This document shows, in pieces, positions 40,519-49,180 of a stretch of 64,000 nucleotides of DNA; position 1 is the stretch's first letter; the number at the start of each line of letters is the position of its first letter. The notes under the pieces are model-generated. The model was given only the letters and a program-made list of their open reading frames with translations. It ran no database searches and was not told the DNA's origin. The position numbers and the translations under genes were made by a program. Location: contig JAIQGA010000001.1 in assembly GCA_020072925.1 (NCBI GenBank), positions 42,127 through 106,126 on the forward strand, written 5' to 3'. Source of the stretch: Terriglobia bacterium. Its GTDB lineage: Bacteria > Acidobacteriota > Terriglobia > UBA7540.

Positions 40519-41193
40519 TCACTTGTTGTGCGTAGCCTCGGTATGTAGCGCGGTGCGGTGATGATCGATCCAATAGGCCCAGGCGACCAGCGCCCACATC
40601 GACTGGCCCGCCCAGGCGATGGCCCGCACGCTCGGCGGCGGAGGCCCGAAGAGGTTTGCGAGGTAGACGAGCGCCAGGACCGCGATCAGCGCCCAAAACC
40701 CGTAGCGTCCAATTCCATCCCGCGCCTTCGTCGCGCGCAGGTACAACGCGATTCCCGCGACGAAGATCAGGCCCTCAACCACAATCGTGCCGGGCAGGGA
40801 ATTCCATAGCCCCAGTCCCACACGCGGTCCGCCGCCGGGAAGGAGCGGCATGTCGGGTCGATGGGTGAGGAAATCCAAGACCCAGTGGCTGAGCACCGCC
40901 AGCCAGACCATCACCGCGCCGCGAAGATATCGCCGCACTGCCCAGTACACGCCCGCGAGCAGCGTCGCCCAGACCGCGTCCATCAAGAGGCTATGGCTGA
41001 TCGGGTAGCTCACGAAATCCAGCGGCGTAACACGCGTCGTGCCCGGGGCGATGCGCACCTGCTCGATACCAGCGAACCAAAGGATCGGGGCAAGCAAATC
41101 CGCCCATTGCGCCGCCAGGAACAGCGTGCCGAGCGACGTCCGCGGCGCCGCGCGCTTCGCTGCCATTGCCACCCCGAAGTGCCCGATGAACAT
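40519..41193 (-). CDS. YdjM-like membrane metal-dependent hydrolase family protein
   Basis: A 224-residue integral membrane protein with about five to six hydrophobic helices (LLMDAVWATLLAGVYWAV, AVMVWLAVLSHWVLDFLTHR, TIVVEGLIFVAGIALYL and others). His/Asp pairs typical of the YdjM (DUF457-like) family are present: FIGHFGVAMAAKR at the start, YPISHSLLMD, and SHWVLDFLTHRPDMP. These would bind a metal near the membrane. ATG 41193 has AAGGAAGGGG upstream. The reaction is not known. Confidence 0.8.
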   Translation of the reverse strand: MFIGHFGVAMAAKRAAPRTSLGTLFLAAQWADLLAPILWFAGIEQVRIAPGTTRVTPLDFVSYPISHSLLMDAVWATLLAGVYWAVRRYLRGAVMVWLAVLSHWVLDFLTHRPDMPLLPGGGPRVGLGLWNSLPGTIVVEGLIFVAGIALYLRATKARDGIGRYGFWALIAVLALVYLANLFGPPPPSVRAIAWAGQSMWALVAWAYWIDHHRTALHTEATHNK

Positions 41194-41285
41194 TTGCCCC
41201 TTCCTTAGCCGCTCGCATTCTACACTTTCTCGCGCGTTCAGCAAGTTGCATGAACCCATCGCGAAGAGGCACGGGAGAGCTGAGC

Positions 41286-41302
41286 GGCGCTCTATGAGCG
41301 CC
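41286..41302. repeat. Short palindrome GGCGCTC-TAT-GAGCGCC
   Basis: Perfect 7-bp stem and 3-base loop; reverse-complement copy of 13719-13735. Confidence 0.65.
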
Positions 41303-41379
41303 GATGTACTCGAAAACCCAGGCGGGCGGTCAGGTGACCAGTGGGCACCGCCGACCGCCGCTACAGCCCGGGCGGGACT

Positions 41380-41411
41380 TGTAGGGGCGGGTTTACAAAC
41401 CCGCCCCTACA
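41380..41411. repeat. 32-base palindrome of the GTAGGGGC family
   Basis: Arms TGTAGGGGCGGGTTT and its exact complement around a 2-base loop. The GTAGGGGC...GCCCCTAC ends are shared with the palindrome inside the kinase gene at 15068-15095, while the inner parts differ. Confidence 0.8.
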
Positions 41412-41559
41412 GGCCGTTCCAGCCGTGGTCGGTTCACGGGCGAGACGCCGGTGCTACTTGACCGACCCGCCGGAGCACGTCACGGGCGAGCCGCCCGTGT
41501 TACTCGCGTGTGGTATGATGCAGCGCCCTTTGGACTCGCAGACCCTGGAGACCGGATCA

Positions 41560-42585
41560 ATGACTGAACATTTCTGGCTCGGGATGGCCGTGGCTCTCGC
41601 CGGCGGGACGCTCAACGGTAGCTTTGCGGTGCCGATGAAATACTGCCGCAAGTGGCGATGGGAGAACATCTGGCTGGTCTTTACCTTCACGTCTCTGCTC
41701 GCGCTCCCCGTGTTGATGGCCGCAGGGTTCGTGCCTCACCTCCGAGAAGTATACGCCGCGGTTTCGAATCGCACTCTTCTCCTTCCCCTGGCCTTTGGGT
41801 TTCTCTGGGGAATTGCCCAAACTACCTTCGGCCTCGGCATCCAGGCAGTGGGCATGGCGCTGGCGTTCGCGGTGGTGTCGGGACTCGCTTGCCTGTCTGG
41901 GTCGCTGGTTCCGCTGTTGGTTTTGAGTCCTGATGACCTGCTGCGTCCACGCGGCGTGCTCCTGCTCATCAGCATTCCAATTCTCCTTTTGGGCCTGGCG
42001 CTTTACGGCCGTGCAGGGCGGCGACGCGAGCGGGAACAGAGCGCGCCTGCCGCCTCCGGCGCGGCCGCCCGGAGTTTTGTGAGCGGCCTGGCGATTTGCA
42101 TTTTCACGGGCGTGTTCGGCTCGAATTTCAATCTGGGCTTTGCCTTCAGCGGTAACATTCCACAGAAAGCCCTTGCGCACGGCGCTGGGCCGCTGACCGC
42201 CACGTACGCCGTGTGGGCGGTGGTTCTTGGCGCAGCCTTCGTCCCCAATCTGCTCTATTGCCTTTACCTGCTCGTCCGCAACCGCACCTGGCCGCAGTTC
42301 GTTGCCGAGGGGAGCGCGCGCGATGCCCTCCTCAGCGTGGCCATGGGCGTGCTGTGGCTCTCGGGCATCCTCGTCTACGGCATGGGCGCGACGCTCGTGG
42401 GCCGCTACGGAACGTCCGTGGGGTACACGCTCTTCGTCGCCGCTTCGATTCTGTCGGCGAACCTGATGGGGATCTTGACCGGGGAGTGGCGCGCCACCTC
42501 GCACGCCACGCGGAAGCTCTTGGCCCTTGGCCTGGCGGTGATTCTGGTCTCGGTGGTGGTGCTCAACCTGGGCGGCATGTTTTGA
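41560..42585 (+). CDS. RhaT-family sugar:proton symporter-like protein
   Basis: A 341-residue inner-membrane protein with about ten helices. The start FWLGMAVALAGGTLNGSFAV followed by PMKYCRKWRWENIWLVFT is typical of L-rhamnose-proton symporter RhaT, as are GFLWGIAQTTFGLGIQAVGM and the C-terminal GVLWLSGILVYGMGATLVGR. ATG 41560 has GGAG 9 bases upstream. No rhamnose catabolic genes are in the window, so substrate is not decided. Confidence 0.88.
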   Translation: MTEHFWLGMAVALAGGTLNGSFAVPMKYCRKWRWENIWLVFTFTSLLALPVLMAAGFVPHLREVYAAVSNRTLLLPLAFGFLWGIAQTTFGLGIQAVGMALAFAVVSGLACLSGSLVPLLVLSPDDLLRPRGVLLLISIPILLLGLALYGRAGRRREREQSAPAASGAAARSFVSGLAICIFTGVFGSNFNLGFAFSGNIPQKALAHGAGPLTATYAVWAVVLGAAFVPNLLYCLYLLVRNRTWPQFVAEGSARDALLSVAMGVLWLSGILVYGMGATLVGRYGTSVGYTLFVAASILSANLMGILTGEWRATSHATRKLLALGLAVILVSVVVLNLGGMF

Positions 42586-42649
42586 GCCGCGACGGCCGGG
42601 CCTCTTGACCCGCGTGTCGAATGCAGTCCAGGCTTGAGGAAGAGTGGCG

Positions 42650-43432
42650 CTACTTGCGCAGGATGCGCTGGATGGATGTGGCGCGGCCGGAGGTGGCGTC
42701 GGCCTCGATGAGCACGCCCGAAAGGCGCACGTCGCCTTTGGCCACCTCGAAGCGCGCGGGAAGCTGGCTGAGAAATTTCTCGATGATTTGCCGCTTGTCG
42801 ATGCCGATTACCGAGTCGTACGGTCCGGTCATCCCGAGGTCGGTGACGTATGCAGTGCCCTGGGGCAGCACGGATTCGTCGGCCGTAGGCACGTGCGTGT
42901 GAGTGCCCAGCACCGCCGTCACTCGGCCATCGAGATACCAGCCCATCGCGACCTTCTCCGAGGTGGCTTCGGCGTGCATGTCCACGATCCGGACCGGATA
43001 CTCCGCGGGAATCTGCTCGAGCAGGGCGTCCGCGGTCCGGAATGGGCATTCAATGGACTGCATGAAGATGCGGCCCTGGAGATTCAGCACGGCGTAGCCA
43101 ATGCCCGCGGGGGTCTTGCCCAAATACAATCCGTGTCCCGGAGCGCTGGCGGGATAGTTTGCGGGGCGAAGCAAGCGTCCATCCTCGTGGTCACGAAGGT
43201 AGGGAAGAATTTCCTTCTTATCCCAGATGTGATTGCCGGAAGTGAGAACGGCGATCGCCATATCCAGCAGTTCTTCCACCAGCCCCGGAGTCAGCCCGAA
43301 ACCGCCCGCGGCGTTTTCGCCGTTGGCCAGGACGAGGTCGGGGGAATACTCCTCCACCAGTTTGGGCAGCGTCTCTTTCACGATGCGCCGGCCCGGATGG
43401 CCGAAGATGTCGCCAATGAAGATAATCTTCAT
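42650..43432 (-). CDS. ymdB: YmdB-family metallophosphoesterase
   Basis: A 260-residue calcineurin-like phosphodiesterase of the TIGR00282/YmdB type. Metal ligands appear in IIFIGDIFGHPGR, LANGENAAGGFGL, LTSGNHIWD and GTHTHVPTADE. YmdB hydrolyses 2',3'-cyclic nucleotides in Bacillus and affects biofilm and sporulation decisions; the role here is inferred. ATG 43432. It is downstream of zapA on the same strand, as in many bacteria. Confidence 0.93.
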   Translation of the reverse strand: MKIIFIGDIFGHPGRRIVKETLPKLVEEYSPDLVLANGENAAGGFGLTPGLVEELLDMAIAVLTSGNHIWDKKEILPYLRDHEDGRLLRPANYPASAPGHGLYLGKTPAGIGYAVLNLQGRIFMQSIECPFRTADALLEQIPAEYPVRIVDMHAEATSEKVAMGWYLDGRVTAVLGTHTHVPTADESVLPQGTAYVTDLGMTGPYDSVIGIDKRQIIEKFLSQLPARFEVAKGDVRLSGVLIEADATSGRATSIQRILRK

Positions 43433-43548
43433 GAAGATAATCCCTGACTCCTGCCGAGGCCGCGGGTTATTCGAGAATTCTGGACAGGGCGCAGACAGAT
43501 CCTTAGCGCAAGGCAGCGCAGCCGGGCCCTCGGGTTCCGGATCCCGCC

Positions 43549-43863
43549 TCAGGCCTCGTCTTTCAGGAACTGATCGAGCACGCGGCTACACGCTTCCACC
43601 TTCTCGTCGATCTGCCCGGCGGTCGCCTCGTATTTCGACTTGAGCTGGTGATACTCGTCGGCGATGTTGAGGCCGGCCAGGATGGCGACGCGGAGCGAGT
43701 CCACCGTGCGCGTGCGCTCGGCAATCGAGCGCATCTTGCTATCCAGGTATTCGGCGAGCTTCTGGATGTAGACCTCGTCCAGGTCGCCGCGCATGAAGTA
43801 TTCCTGGTCGTAAATCGTCACGCGGATTGCGTCGCCCTGCTTGGCCACAATCGCTCCTTGCAT
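43549..43863 (-). CDS. zapA: Cell-division protein ZapA
   Basis: A 104-residue protein that bundles FtsZ filaments. It has the N-terminal beta-hairpin (DAIRVTIYDQEYFMRGD) with the family's DEVYIQKLAEYLDSKM, then a long C-terminal coiled coil (VDSLRVAILAGLNIADEYHQ onwards). ATG 43863. The coiled-coil gene just upstream may be its ZapB-like partner. Confidence 0.9.
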   Translation of the reverse strand: MQGAIVAKQGDAIRVTIYDQEYFMRGDLDEVYIQKLAEYLDSKMRSIAERTRTVDSLRVAILAGLNIADEYHQLKSKYEATAGQIDEKVEACSRVLDQFLKDEA

Positions 43864-43908
43864 CGGGGATGGCGCGCGGCCCTGAGAGGTTTGCGGCGCG
43901 CGGATTTA

Positions 43909-44187
43909 TTATCCCTCGGAATCCTGCGATGTCAAATGGTCGAGCCGGTCGACGAGCTTCTCGATGCGTTCGCGCACATCCTCGCGTTCGCGGCGCAGGG
44001 CGATGAGCTCTTTTTCGAGTGTTTCGATCTGCCGGGCGCGCTCTTTCGACTCGCTCGCCAGTTTCTCGACGTCCTTCTCAAGCGCGTGCTTCTCGGCCTG
44101 CGTACGCTTGAACAGCTCAATCGCCTTGAGCATCTTCTCTTCGAGCTTTTGGAAATGATCGGTGGTTTCGGGCACGGATGAATCCAT
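43909..44187 (-). CDS. ZapB-like coiled-coil protein
   Basis: A 92-residue protein that is coiled coil almost throughout (LEEKMLKAIELFKRTQAEKH, ASESKERARQIETLEKELIA, REDVRERIEKLVDRLDHLTS). Size, composition and place directly upstream of zapA suggest a ZapB-like FtsZ-ring partner, but coiled coils cannot be assigned by sequence alone. ATG 44187 and 45 bases to zapA. Confidence 0.75.
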   Translation of the reverse strand: MDSSVPETTDHFQKLEEKMLKAIELFKRTQAEKHALEKDVEKLASESKERARQIETLEKELIALRREREDVRERIEKLVDRLDHLTSQDSEG

Positions 44188-44202
44188 TATCTAGATTTGA
44201 AT

Positions 44203-44316
44203 GTCAAGAGTTAGGGGTCGAAAAAGTCGAAGAGTTGAGAAGTTGAAACCGCGGAAAGCAGGCTTGAACTTTTCAACTTTTCAACTCTTCAACTGCTCTT
44301 AACTCTTCAACTGCTA
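44203..44316. repeat. Octamer-period inverted array after pheT
   Basis: The left arm (44203-44249) has AGTCGAAG/AGTTGAGA/AGTTGAAA units and the right arm (44263-44316) has CTTTTCAA, CTTTTCAA, CTCTTCAA, CTG; about 19/21 bases pair. Confidence 0.85.
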
Positions 44317-44317
44317 T

Positions 44318-46250
44318 TCACGTCCGCAATCGAATTCCTAACGGCGCCATCGCGGCTACAACCTCCTGACTGAGCGCGGCGATCTCCTCGCTGGTCAGCG
44401 TGTGGCTGGCGCTTTGGAACGTCACGCGCACCAGCAAGCTGTATTGGTCTGCCGGCAGAGCGGCGAGGGTGATACGATCCGCGCGGTCCACCGGCCGGAA
44501 GCCCTGGAGTTCTTCGCGCGCCATGCTCCGCAGAGCTTCTTCAATCTGCCGATAAGGTACCTTCTCCGGAACCAATAGGGAGAAATCGCGCTCGACGGCT
44601 GGGAATTTCGAGAACGGGCGGAAAGTTCGGGCGCGCAGCGGGAAACTCAGCAGCCGGTCGAAATCGACTTCCGCCAGCCAGACTTCCTGGCGCAGTTTGT
44701 ATTCGCGTTTCAGGACGCCGTTCAGCCGGCCAAAGGTTGCCAGCGTCTCGCCGCTTGAAATAAAGCGTCCGCTAAGGCCAGGTTCGAAATAGTTGCAGCC
44801 CCCGGCTTCGAAGCAGGGCTCCGGGACGTCGAAGAGTTCGAGCAAGGCTTCGAGGTCGCCTTTGAGGTCGAAGAAATTCAGTTCAATCCTCTTTGCTTCC
44901 TCGCTGTCATGGACCGAGCGCGGATAGCGATGGCCTGTGGCGCCCAGCGTCAGCACGCGCCGCTCCGAGGGCGCGGCCCCGGCCGGGCGCGTGTAGACTT
45001 TTCCCATCTCGAACAGCCGGGCTTCGCTCTGATCGCGGTCCAGATTCCAGCGCAGCGCCTGCACCATGCTGGGCGCCGCGGATGAACGCAGGGCGGACGC
45101 TTCCTGGCTGAGTGGGTTCGCCAATACGACGGGCGGCTCGGCCGTGAAGCGCGCATTTTCCTCGGGATCGATCATGGGGACGGCGATAATTTCGTGATAG
45201 CCCCAACCCACGAGGCGCGCGGAAACCTCGAGCTCTTTTTCGCGTGTGGTGTCGCGCTCGGGGCGAGGTGGGGCGCTCCACCTGAAACCCCAGCGCGCTC
45301 AGGATGCGCTCCACTTCCTCGGCGGGAATCTCGGCCCCCAAGATGCGAGTGATCTCGCGGAGTCGTAGCGAGAGCGCTTCACGGCGCGGGGGAGCGGGGA
45401 ATGCGTCGATCGCGCCGCGGAGAATCTCGCCACCCGCCAGTTCGCGAATCAGCTCCGCCGCGCGGTCGGCGGCGCGCGGCGCCATCTCGATGTCCGCGCC
45501 GCGTTCGAACCGGTGCGAAGCCTCGGTGTGCATGCCGTGCGCTTTCGAGGTGCGGCGAATCGAGAGCGGATCGAACCAGGCGCTCTCCAGCAGCACCGAA
45601 GTTGTTGCCGGGGAAATTTCCGAATCCTCGCCGCCCATCACGCCCGCCAGCGCCACCGCCCGCACGCCGTCGGCAATCACCAGGTTCGCGGAATTCAGCG
45701 CGCGGTCCACGCCATCGAGTGTCCGGAGCGGCTCGCCGGGTCGCGCCCGCCGCACGATGATCTTGTGCTCCTTCAAGCGGGCCAGGTCGAAAGCGTGCAG
45801 CGGGTGGCCGAGTTCCATCAGCACGTAATTGGTAACATCCGCCACGTTGTTGATGGGACGCTGGCCGACCGCTTCCAGGCGCCTCGCCAGCCAGTCCGGC
45901 GAGGGCTTGACCTGCACATTGCGAATCACCCGGCCGCAGTACCGCGCGCAAAGGTCGGGGTCGGCGATTTCGATCGACGCAGCTTCGCTTGCCGACGCCT
46001 CCGCTTCCTTCACGGGGGATTCCAGCGGCTTGAGCGGCCGGCGATAGAACGTCGCGGCCTCGCGCGCCACTCCGTAGTGGCTGAGGCAGTCGGGGCGGTT
46101 CGTCGTCACCTCGACGTCGAGCACCCAGTCGTCTCCGGCGCGCGCGAACGACTCGACGTTCAGGCCAATCATCGTCAAATCAGCCTTCAACCGCTGCGCA
46201 TCAGCCGGAAAGTCGACGAATTCTCTAAGCCAAGCTAACGCAATTTTCAT
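44318..46250 (-). CDS. pheT: Phenylalanine--tRNA ligase beta subunit, frameshifted
   Basis: PheT pairs with PheS to charge tRNA-Phe. The 5' part (46250 to about 45280) reads MKIALAWLREFVDF, TTNRPDCLSHYGVAREAATF, NNVADVTNYVLMELGHPLHA and LESAWFDPLSIRRTSKAHGM, ending in SALGFQVE. The 3' part, in another frame, resumes with RWSAPPRPERDTTREKELEV and runs through VPMIDPEEN to the anticodon-binding-like C-terminus (SLLVRVTFQSASHTLTSEEI). The junction is within about 45270-45295, and total length is not a multiple of three. It has no N-terminal EMAP-like tRNA-binding domain. As the gene is essential, an assembly error is as likely as a real mutation. Confidence 0.9.
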
Positions 46251-46269
46251 CTTCAAACGAGGGTGACTT

Positions 46270-46357
46270 AAATAGTGAATAGTGAATGGTGAATTGAAAA
46301 CCAAAACGTGGGCTTGGTCTTTCATTCACCATTCACTATTCACCATTCACAATTTTC
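46270..46357. repeat. Heptamer-period inverted array between pheS and pheT
   Basis: The left arm (46270-46300) has AATAGTG, AATAGTG, AATGGTG and the right arm (46321-46357) has ATTCACC, ATTCACT, ATTCACC, ATTCAC; a 20-base exact complement (ATTCACCATTCACTATTCAC) is present. Confidence 0.88.
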
Positions 46358-46373
46358 TTTCCGCCACCACAAT

Positions 46374-47546
46374 TCAAAATTGCTCCAAAAACCTCAAATC
46401 ACCTTGGAAGAGTAGTTGGATATCGTTGATGTCGTACTTCACCATCGCGAAGCGGTCGATGCCCAGGCCGAAAGCCCAGCCGGAATATTTTTCGGGATCG
46501 ATACCGCCGTTGCGGAGCACCACCGGGTGGACCATGCCGCAGCCCATCACCTCAATCCAGCCGCTTTCCTTACAGACGCGGCAGCCCTTGCCCTCGCACA
46601 CAAAGCAACTCACCGCCACTTCGCCGCTGGGTTCGGTGAAGGGGAAATAGCTCGGCTGGAAGCGTGTGCGCACGCGCGTCCCGAAGAGTTTCTTGGCGAA
46701 GAAATCGAGCGTGCCCTTCAGGTCCGCGAAGGTGATGTCGCGGTCAATCGCCAATCCCTCAATTTGATGAAACATCGGCGAGTGGCTGGCGTCCGGATTG
46801 TCGTGCCGGTAGCACTTGCCGGGAATGATGATGTAAAGCGGCGGGCCGTATTTCTCCATGGCGCGAATCTGTACGGGCGAAGTGTGCGCCCGCAGGACCG
46901 TATTCGAGTCAATGTAGAGCGTGTCCCAATCGTCGCGCGAGGGATGCGATTCCGGAATGTTGAGTGCGTCGAAGTTGTAGTACACCGTCTCGATTTCCGG
47001 CCCGCCTTCGATCGAGTAACCGAGGTTGAGGAAGATTTCCTCGATCTCGCGCTGCATGCGCATCACGGGATGAATCGTGCCCACGGGGCGGCGGTAGCCG
47101 GGAAGCGTGAGATCGGGAGGGTATTCGACGAAAGCGTCCGCCGAGGAGGTCGCATCGTACTCCGTAGCAACGGATTCGCGAGTTCCCGCCTTAGTTTCTG
47201 GACGGACTGGCACGACCTTTAGGAGTTCGTCAATTCCGACGCTCGAAGAGACTTGGCGCAAGCCGTTGAAGCTCTTGCCGACCGCTGGCTTCAATTCCTT
47301 CGCCGCCTTCTTGAGCCAATTCTCATCGATGAAGGTCAACAGCCCATTCTTGCGCGCCAGCCAGCGGTCGCGGAGGGCTTTCGAGAGTTGGTCGCGTTCT
47401 TTTTCGCTCGACGCGCCGCGCGACACAAGTTCCTGGCGCTCGTTCTCCATGGCCGCGCGCACTTCGGCGAAGAGCGCCTCGACGCCCGCGGCATCGGCGA
47501 CGCCGAGTTCGGAGAGAGTCTTGCGAGTTTTCTCGTCGACGGACAT
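46374..47546 (-). CDS. pheS: Phenylalanine--tRNA ligase alpha subunit
   Basis: A 390-residue class II synthetase alpha subunit. Visible motifs are HPVMRMQREIEEIFLNLGY, the motif 2 region HTSPVQIRAMEKYGPPLYII and YRHDNPDASHSPMFHQIEGL, and motif 3 GWAFGLGIDRFAMVKY. A Cys-rich CFVCEGKGCRVCKESGW segment looks like a zinc-binding insertion, also known in other bacterial PheS. The N-terminal coiled coil is followed by an insertion of about 35 residues before the LPG segment. ATG 47546 has no ribosome-binding site; it borders a repeat arm. Confidence 0.95.
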   Translation of the reverse strand: MSVDEKTRKTLSELGVADAAGVEALFAEVRAAMENERQELVSRGASSEKERDQLSKALRDRWLARKNGLLTFIDENWLKKAAKELKPAVGKSFNGLRQVSSSVGIDELLKVVPVRPETKAGTRESVATEYDATSSADAFVEYPPDLTLPGYRRPVGTIHPVMRMQREIEEIFLNLGYSIEGGPEIETVYYNFDALNIPESHPSRDDWDTLYIDSNTVLRAHTSPVQIRAMEKYGPPLYIIIPGKCYRHDNPDASHSPMFHQIEGLAIDRDITFADLKGTLDFFAKKLFGTRVRTRFQPSYFPFTEPSGEVAVSCFVCEGKGCRVCKESGWIEVMGCGMVHPVVLRNGGIDPEKYSGWAFGLGIDRFAMVKYDINDIQLLFQGDLRFLEQF

Positions 47547-47548
47547 GG

Positions 47549-47656
47549 AGGAGTTGAAGAGTCGAAAAGTTGAAGAGTTGAAGGCCAGTGCCACTGGCTT
47601 CGCAATCCGCCGTAGTCGCGCCGAGGTTCAACTCTCAACTGTCGACTGTCGACTTT
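47549..47656. repeat. Octamer/heptamer inverted array between rplT and pheS
   Basis: The left arm (47549-47583) has GAGTTGAA, GAGTCGAA, AAGTTGAA, GAGTTGAA; the right arm (47625-47656) mixes TTCAACTC with the TCGACTG word. Complementarity is partial. Confidence 0.75.
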
Positions 47657-47660
47657 GCGC

Positions 47661-48044
47661 TCAGCTCTGCGCCGGTGCAGGCGCGGGCTCTGCCACCGCC
47701 TGCTTGACGCGGCCGGCCAGATCCGCGAATCCCGCCGCGTCGCTGACGGCCATTTCCGAGAGCATCTTGCGATCCAGCGCGATGCCCAACTTCTTCAACC
47801 CGAAAATGAACTGGCTGTACGTGAGCTCGTGGAGGCGCGCGGCGGCGCTGATGCGGATAATCCAGAGGCGGCGGAAGTCGCGCTTGCGCCGGCGCCGATC
47901 GCGATAGGCGTAGCGGCCGGCCTTATCCGCGGCCTCCTTCATGGACCGGTAGAGTTTGCTCTTGGTAAGGAAATAGCCCTTCGTGAGCTTGGCGAGCTTC
48001 TTGCGGTTGGCGCGGCGAACAGTGCCGCGCTTGACTCGAGGCAT
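47661..48044 (-). CDS. rplT: 50S ribosomal protein L20
   Basis: A 127-residue L20. It starts MPRVKRGTVRRANRKKLAKL (family MPRVKRGVxARxRHKKVLK) and continues YFLTKSKLYRSMKEAADKAG, RYAYRDRRRRKRDFRRLWI and RISAAARLHELTYSQFIFGL. The C-terminus has about 10 extra residues rich in Ala/Pro. L20 binds 23S rRNA and often represses its own operon in other bacteria. It lies downstream of rpmI in the normal order. Confidence 0.96.
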   Translation of the reverse strand: MPRVKRGTVRRANRKKLAKLTKGYFLTKSKLYRSMKEAADKAGRYAYRDRRRRKRDFRRLWIIRISAAARLHELTYSQFIFGLKKLGIALDRKMLSEMAVSDAAGFADLAGRVKQAVAEPAPAPAQS

Positions 48045-48152
48045 GGGTTTTCTCCTTTCGTGGAATTTCGGGGCGGCGCGGCCCGCGACTCAAAGGTCGG
48101 GGCGAAGGCACCCATTTCGCCTCGGCGAAGCCTTCCCGCGCCCGTGAACAGC

Positions 48153-48211
48153 AGATGTCAGGTGCCAGGATTCAGTCTTCCCTGATACCTAACGCCTTAC
48201 ACCTGAAACCT
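48153..48211. repeat. Short heptamer array between rpmI and rplT
   Basis: Left arm GTCAGGT, GCCAGGA, TTCAG (48153-48174); right arm CCTGATA, CCTAACG, CCTTACA, CCTGAAA (48180-48211). The arms are nearly adjacent, so a compact hairpin is expected. Confidence 0.7.
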
Positions 48212-48214
48212 CTT

Positions 48215-48436
48215 TTACAAACCGTAGGGGAGCATCCGGAGGACTTCTCCCCGGTTGGCTTTGTCGACTTCCGCGGCCTGGCCCAGCCGGCGCTTGCGCT
48301 TGCTGGCTTTGGAGGTCAGGATGTGGCGGGCAAACGAATGCCGGCGCATCACTTTCCCGCTGGCCGTGATCTTAAATCGCTTGGCAGCGCCGCGATGGGT
48401 CTTGAGCTTGAGCTTCACTTTCTTTGGCTTGGGCAA
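48215..48436 (-). CDS. rpmI: 50S ribosomal protein L35
   Basis: A 73-residue L35: [40 protein letters not shown] and [17 protein letters not shown] match the family. It begins 2 bases after the infC stop codon, so it is translationally linked to infC. Confidence 0.96.
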   Translation of the reverse strand: MPKPKKVKLKLKTHRGAAKRFKITASGKVMRRHSFARHILTSKASKRKRRLGQAAEVDKANRGEVLRMLPYGL

Positions 48437-48438
48437 AT

Positions 48439-49083
48439 CTATCCTCCCGAAGTTTCCTGCGACGTCACGGGCTTCGGCGCGGGCGAAGCAACTGCCCGGG
48501 CCGGGGCTGCCTGCGTGGCTGGAGCCGGAGGCGGAGCGGCGGGTCGAGGCGCCGACGCGCTTTTGGCCACGGCTTTCTTCGCCGCGATAATCGTGCTCAG
48601 GTTCGGCCCTTCCAGGCGCGGCCGGGTTTCCACCTGGCCCACCTCGCCGACTTCCTGAACCAACCGTTCCATCATCTTGAAGCCCAAGTCGCGATGCGCC
48701 ATCTCCCGTCCGCGGAACATGATGGTGACCTTCACCTTGGCGCCTTCTTGCAGAAACTCGATCACCTTATTCCGCTTCGTCTCAAAATCGTGCGCAGACG
48801 TGCGCGGGCGCATCTTTACTTCTTTCAGCCCGATGGATTTCTGATGCTTGCGAGCCTCGTGTTGCCGCTTGCTGAGCTGGTAGAGATATTTTCCGTAGTT
48901 GATAATGCGGCAAACCGGAGGGTTAGCGGTCGGAGCCACTTCCACCAGATCCAGTCCCTGGCTCCGTGCCATTTTCAGGGCCTCGAAGGGGGGCATGATG
49001 CCGAGCTGCTGGCCCTCCTCGTCAATCACCCGGATTTCCCGGGCACGAATCCTCTCATTGACCCTAACGAATCGATCCGCGAT
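48439..49083 (-). CDS. infC: Translation initiation factor IF-3, likely ATC start
   Basis: IF-3 keeps ribosomal subunits apart and checks the start codon. The protein reads [60 protein letters not shown] and [20 protein letters not shown], all typical. The C-terminus has about 45 extra Ala/Pro residues. An ATG lies at 49116 but has no ribosome-binding site. AGGAGG lies exactly 8 bases before ATC 49083, where the family sequence begins. infC is known to use AUU-type starts for self-control in other bacteria, so ATC is preferred. 214 residues. Confidence 0.9.
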   Translation of the reverse strand: MADRFVRVNERIRAREIRVIDEEGQQLGIMPPFEALKMARSQGLDLVEVAPTANPPVCRIINYGKYLYQLSKRQHEARKHQKSIGLKEVKMRPRTSAHDFETKRNKVIEFLQEGAKVKVTIMFRGREMAHRDLGFKMMERLVQEVGEVGQVETRPRLEGPNLSTIIAAKKAVAKSASAPRPAAPPPAPATQAAPARAVASPAPKPVTSQETSGG

Positions 49084-49180
49084 AAATCTTCCCTCCTGGC
49101 CCCACCGGGGGCCCATTACAAATCTTTTTTGTTCCCTCTTGAATGCTGGACCCTTTCGGGACCGAGGGTGAGACTTAAGC

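Larger units (their letters stand above)
41194..41559. other. Palindrome-rich gap upstream of the RhaT-like gene
   Basis: It contains palindromes at 41286-41302 and 41380-41411, and two related CACGGGCGAG[AC]CGCC[GC]GTG segments at about 41437 and 41480. It is a cluster of dispersed repeats and shows no gene. Confidence 0.55.
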
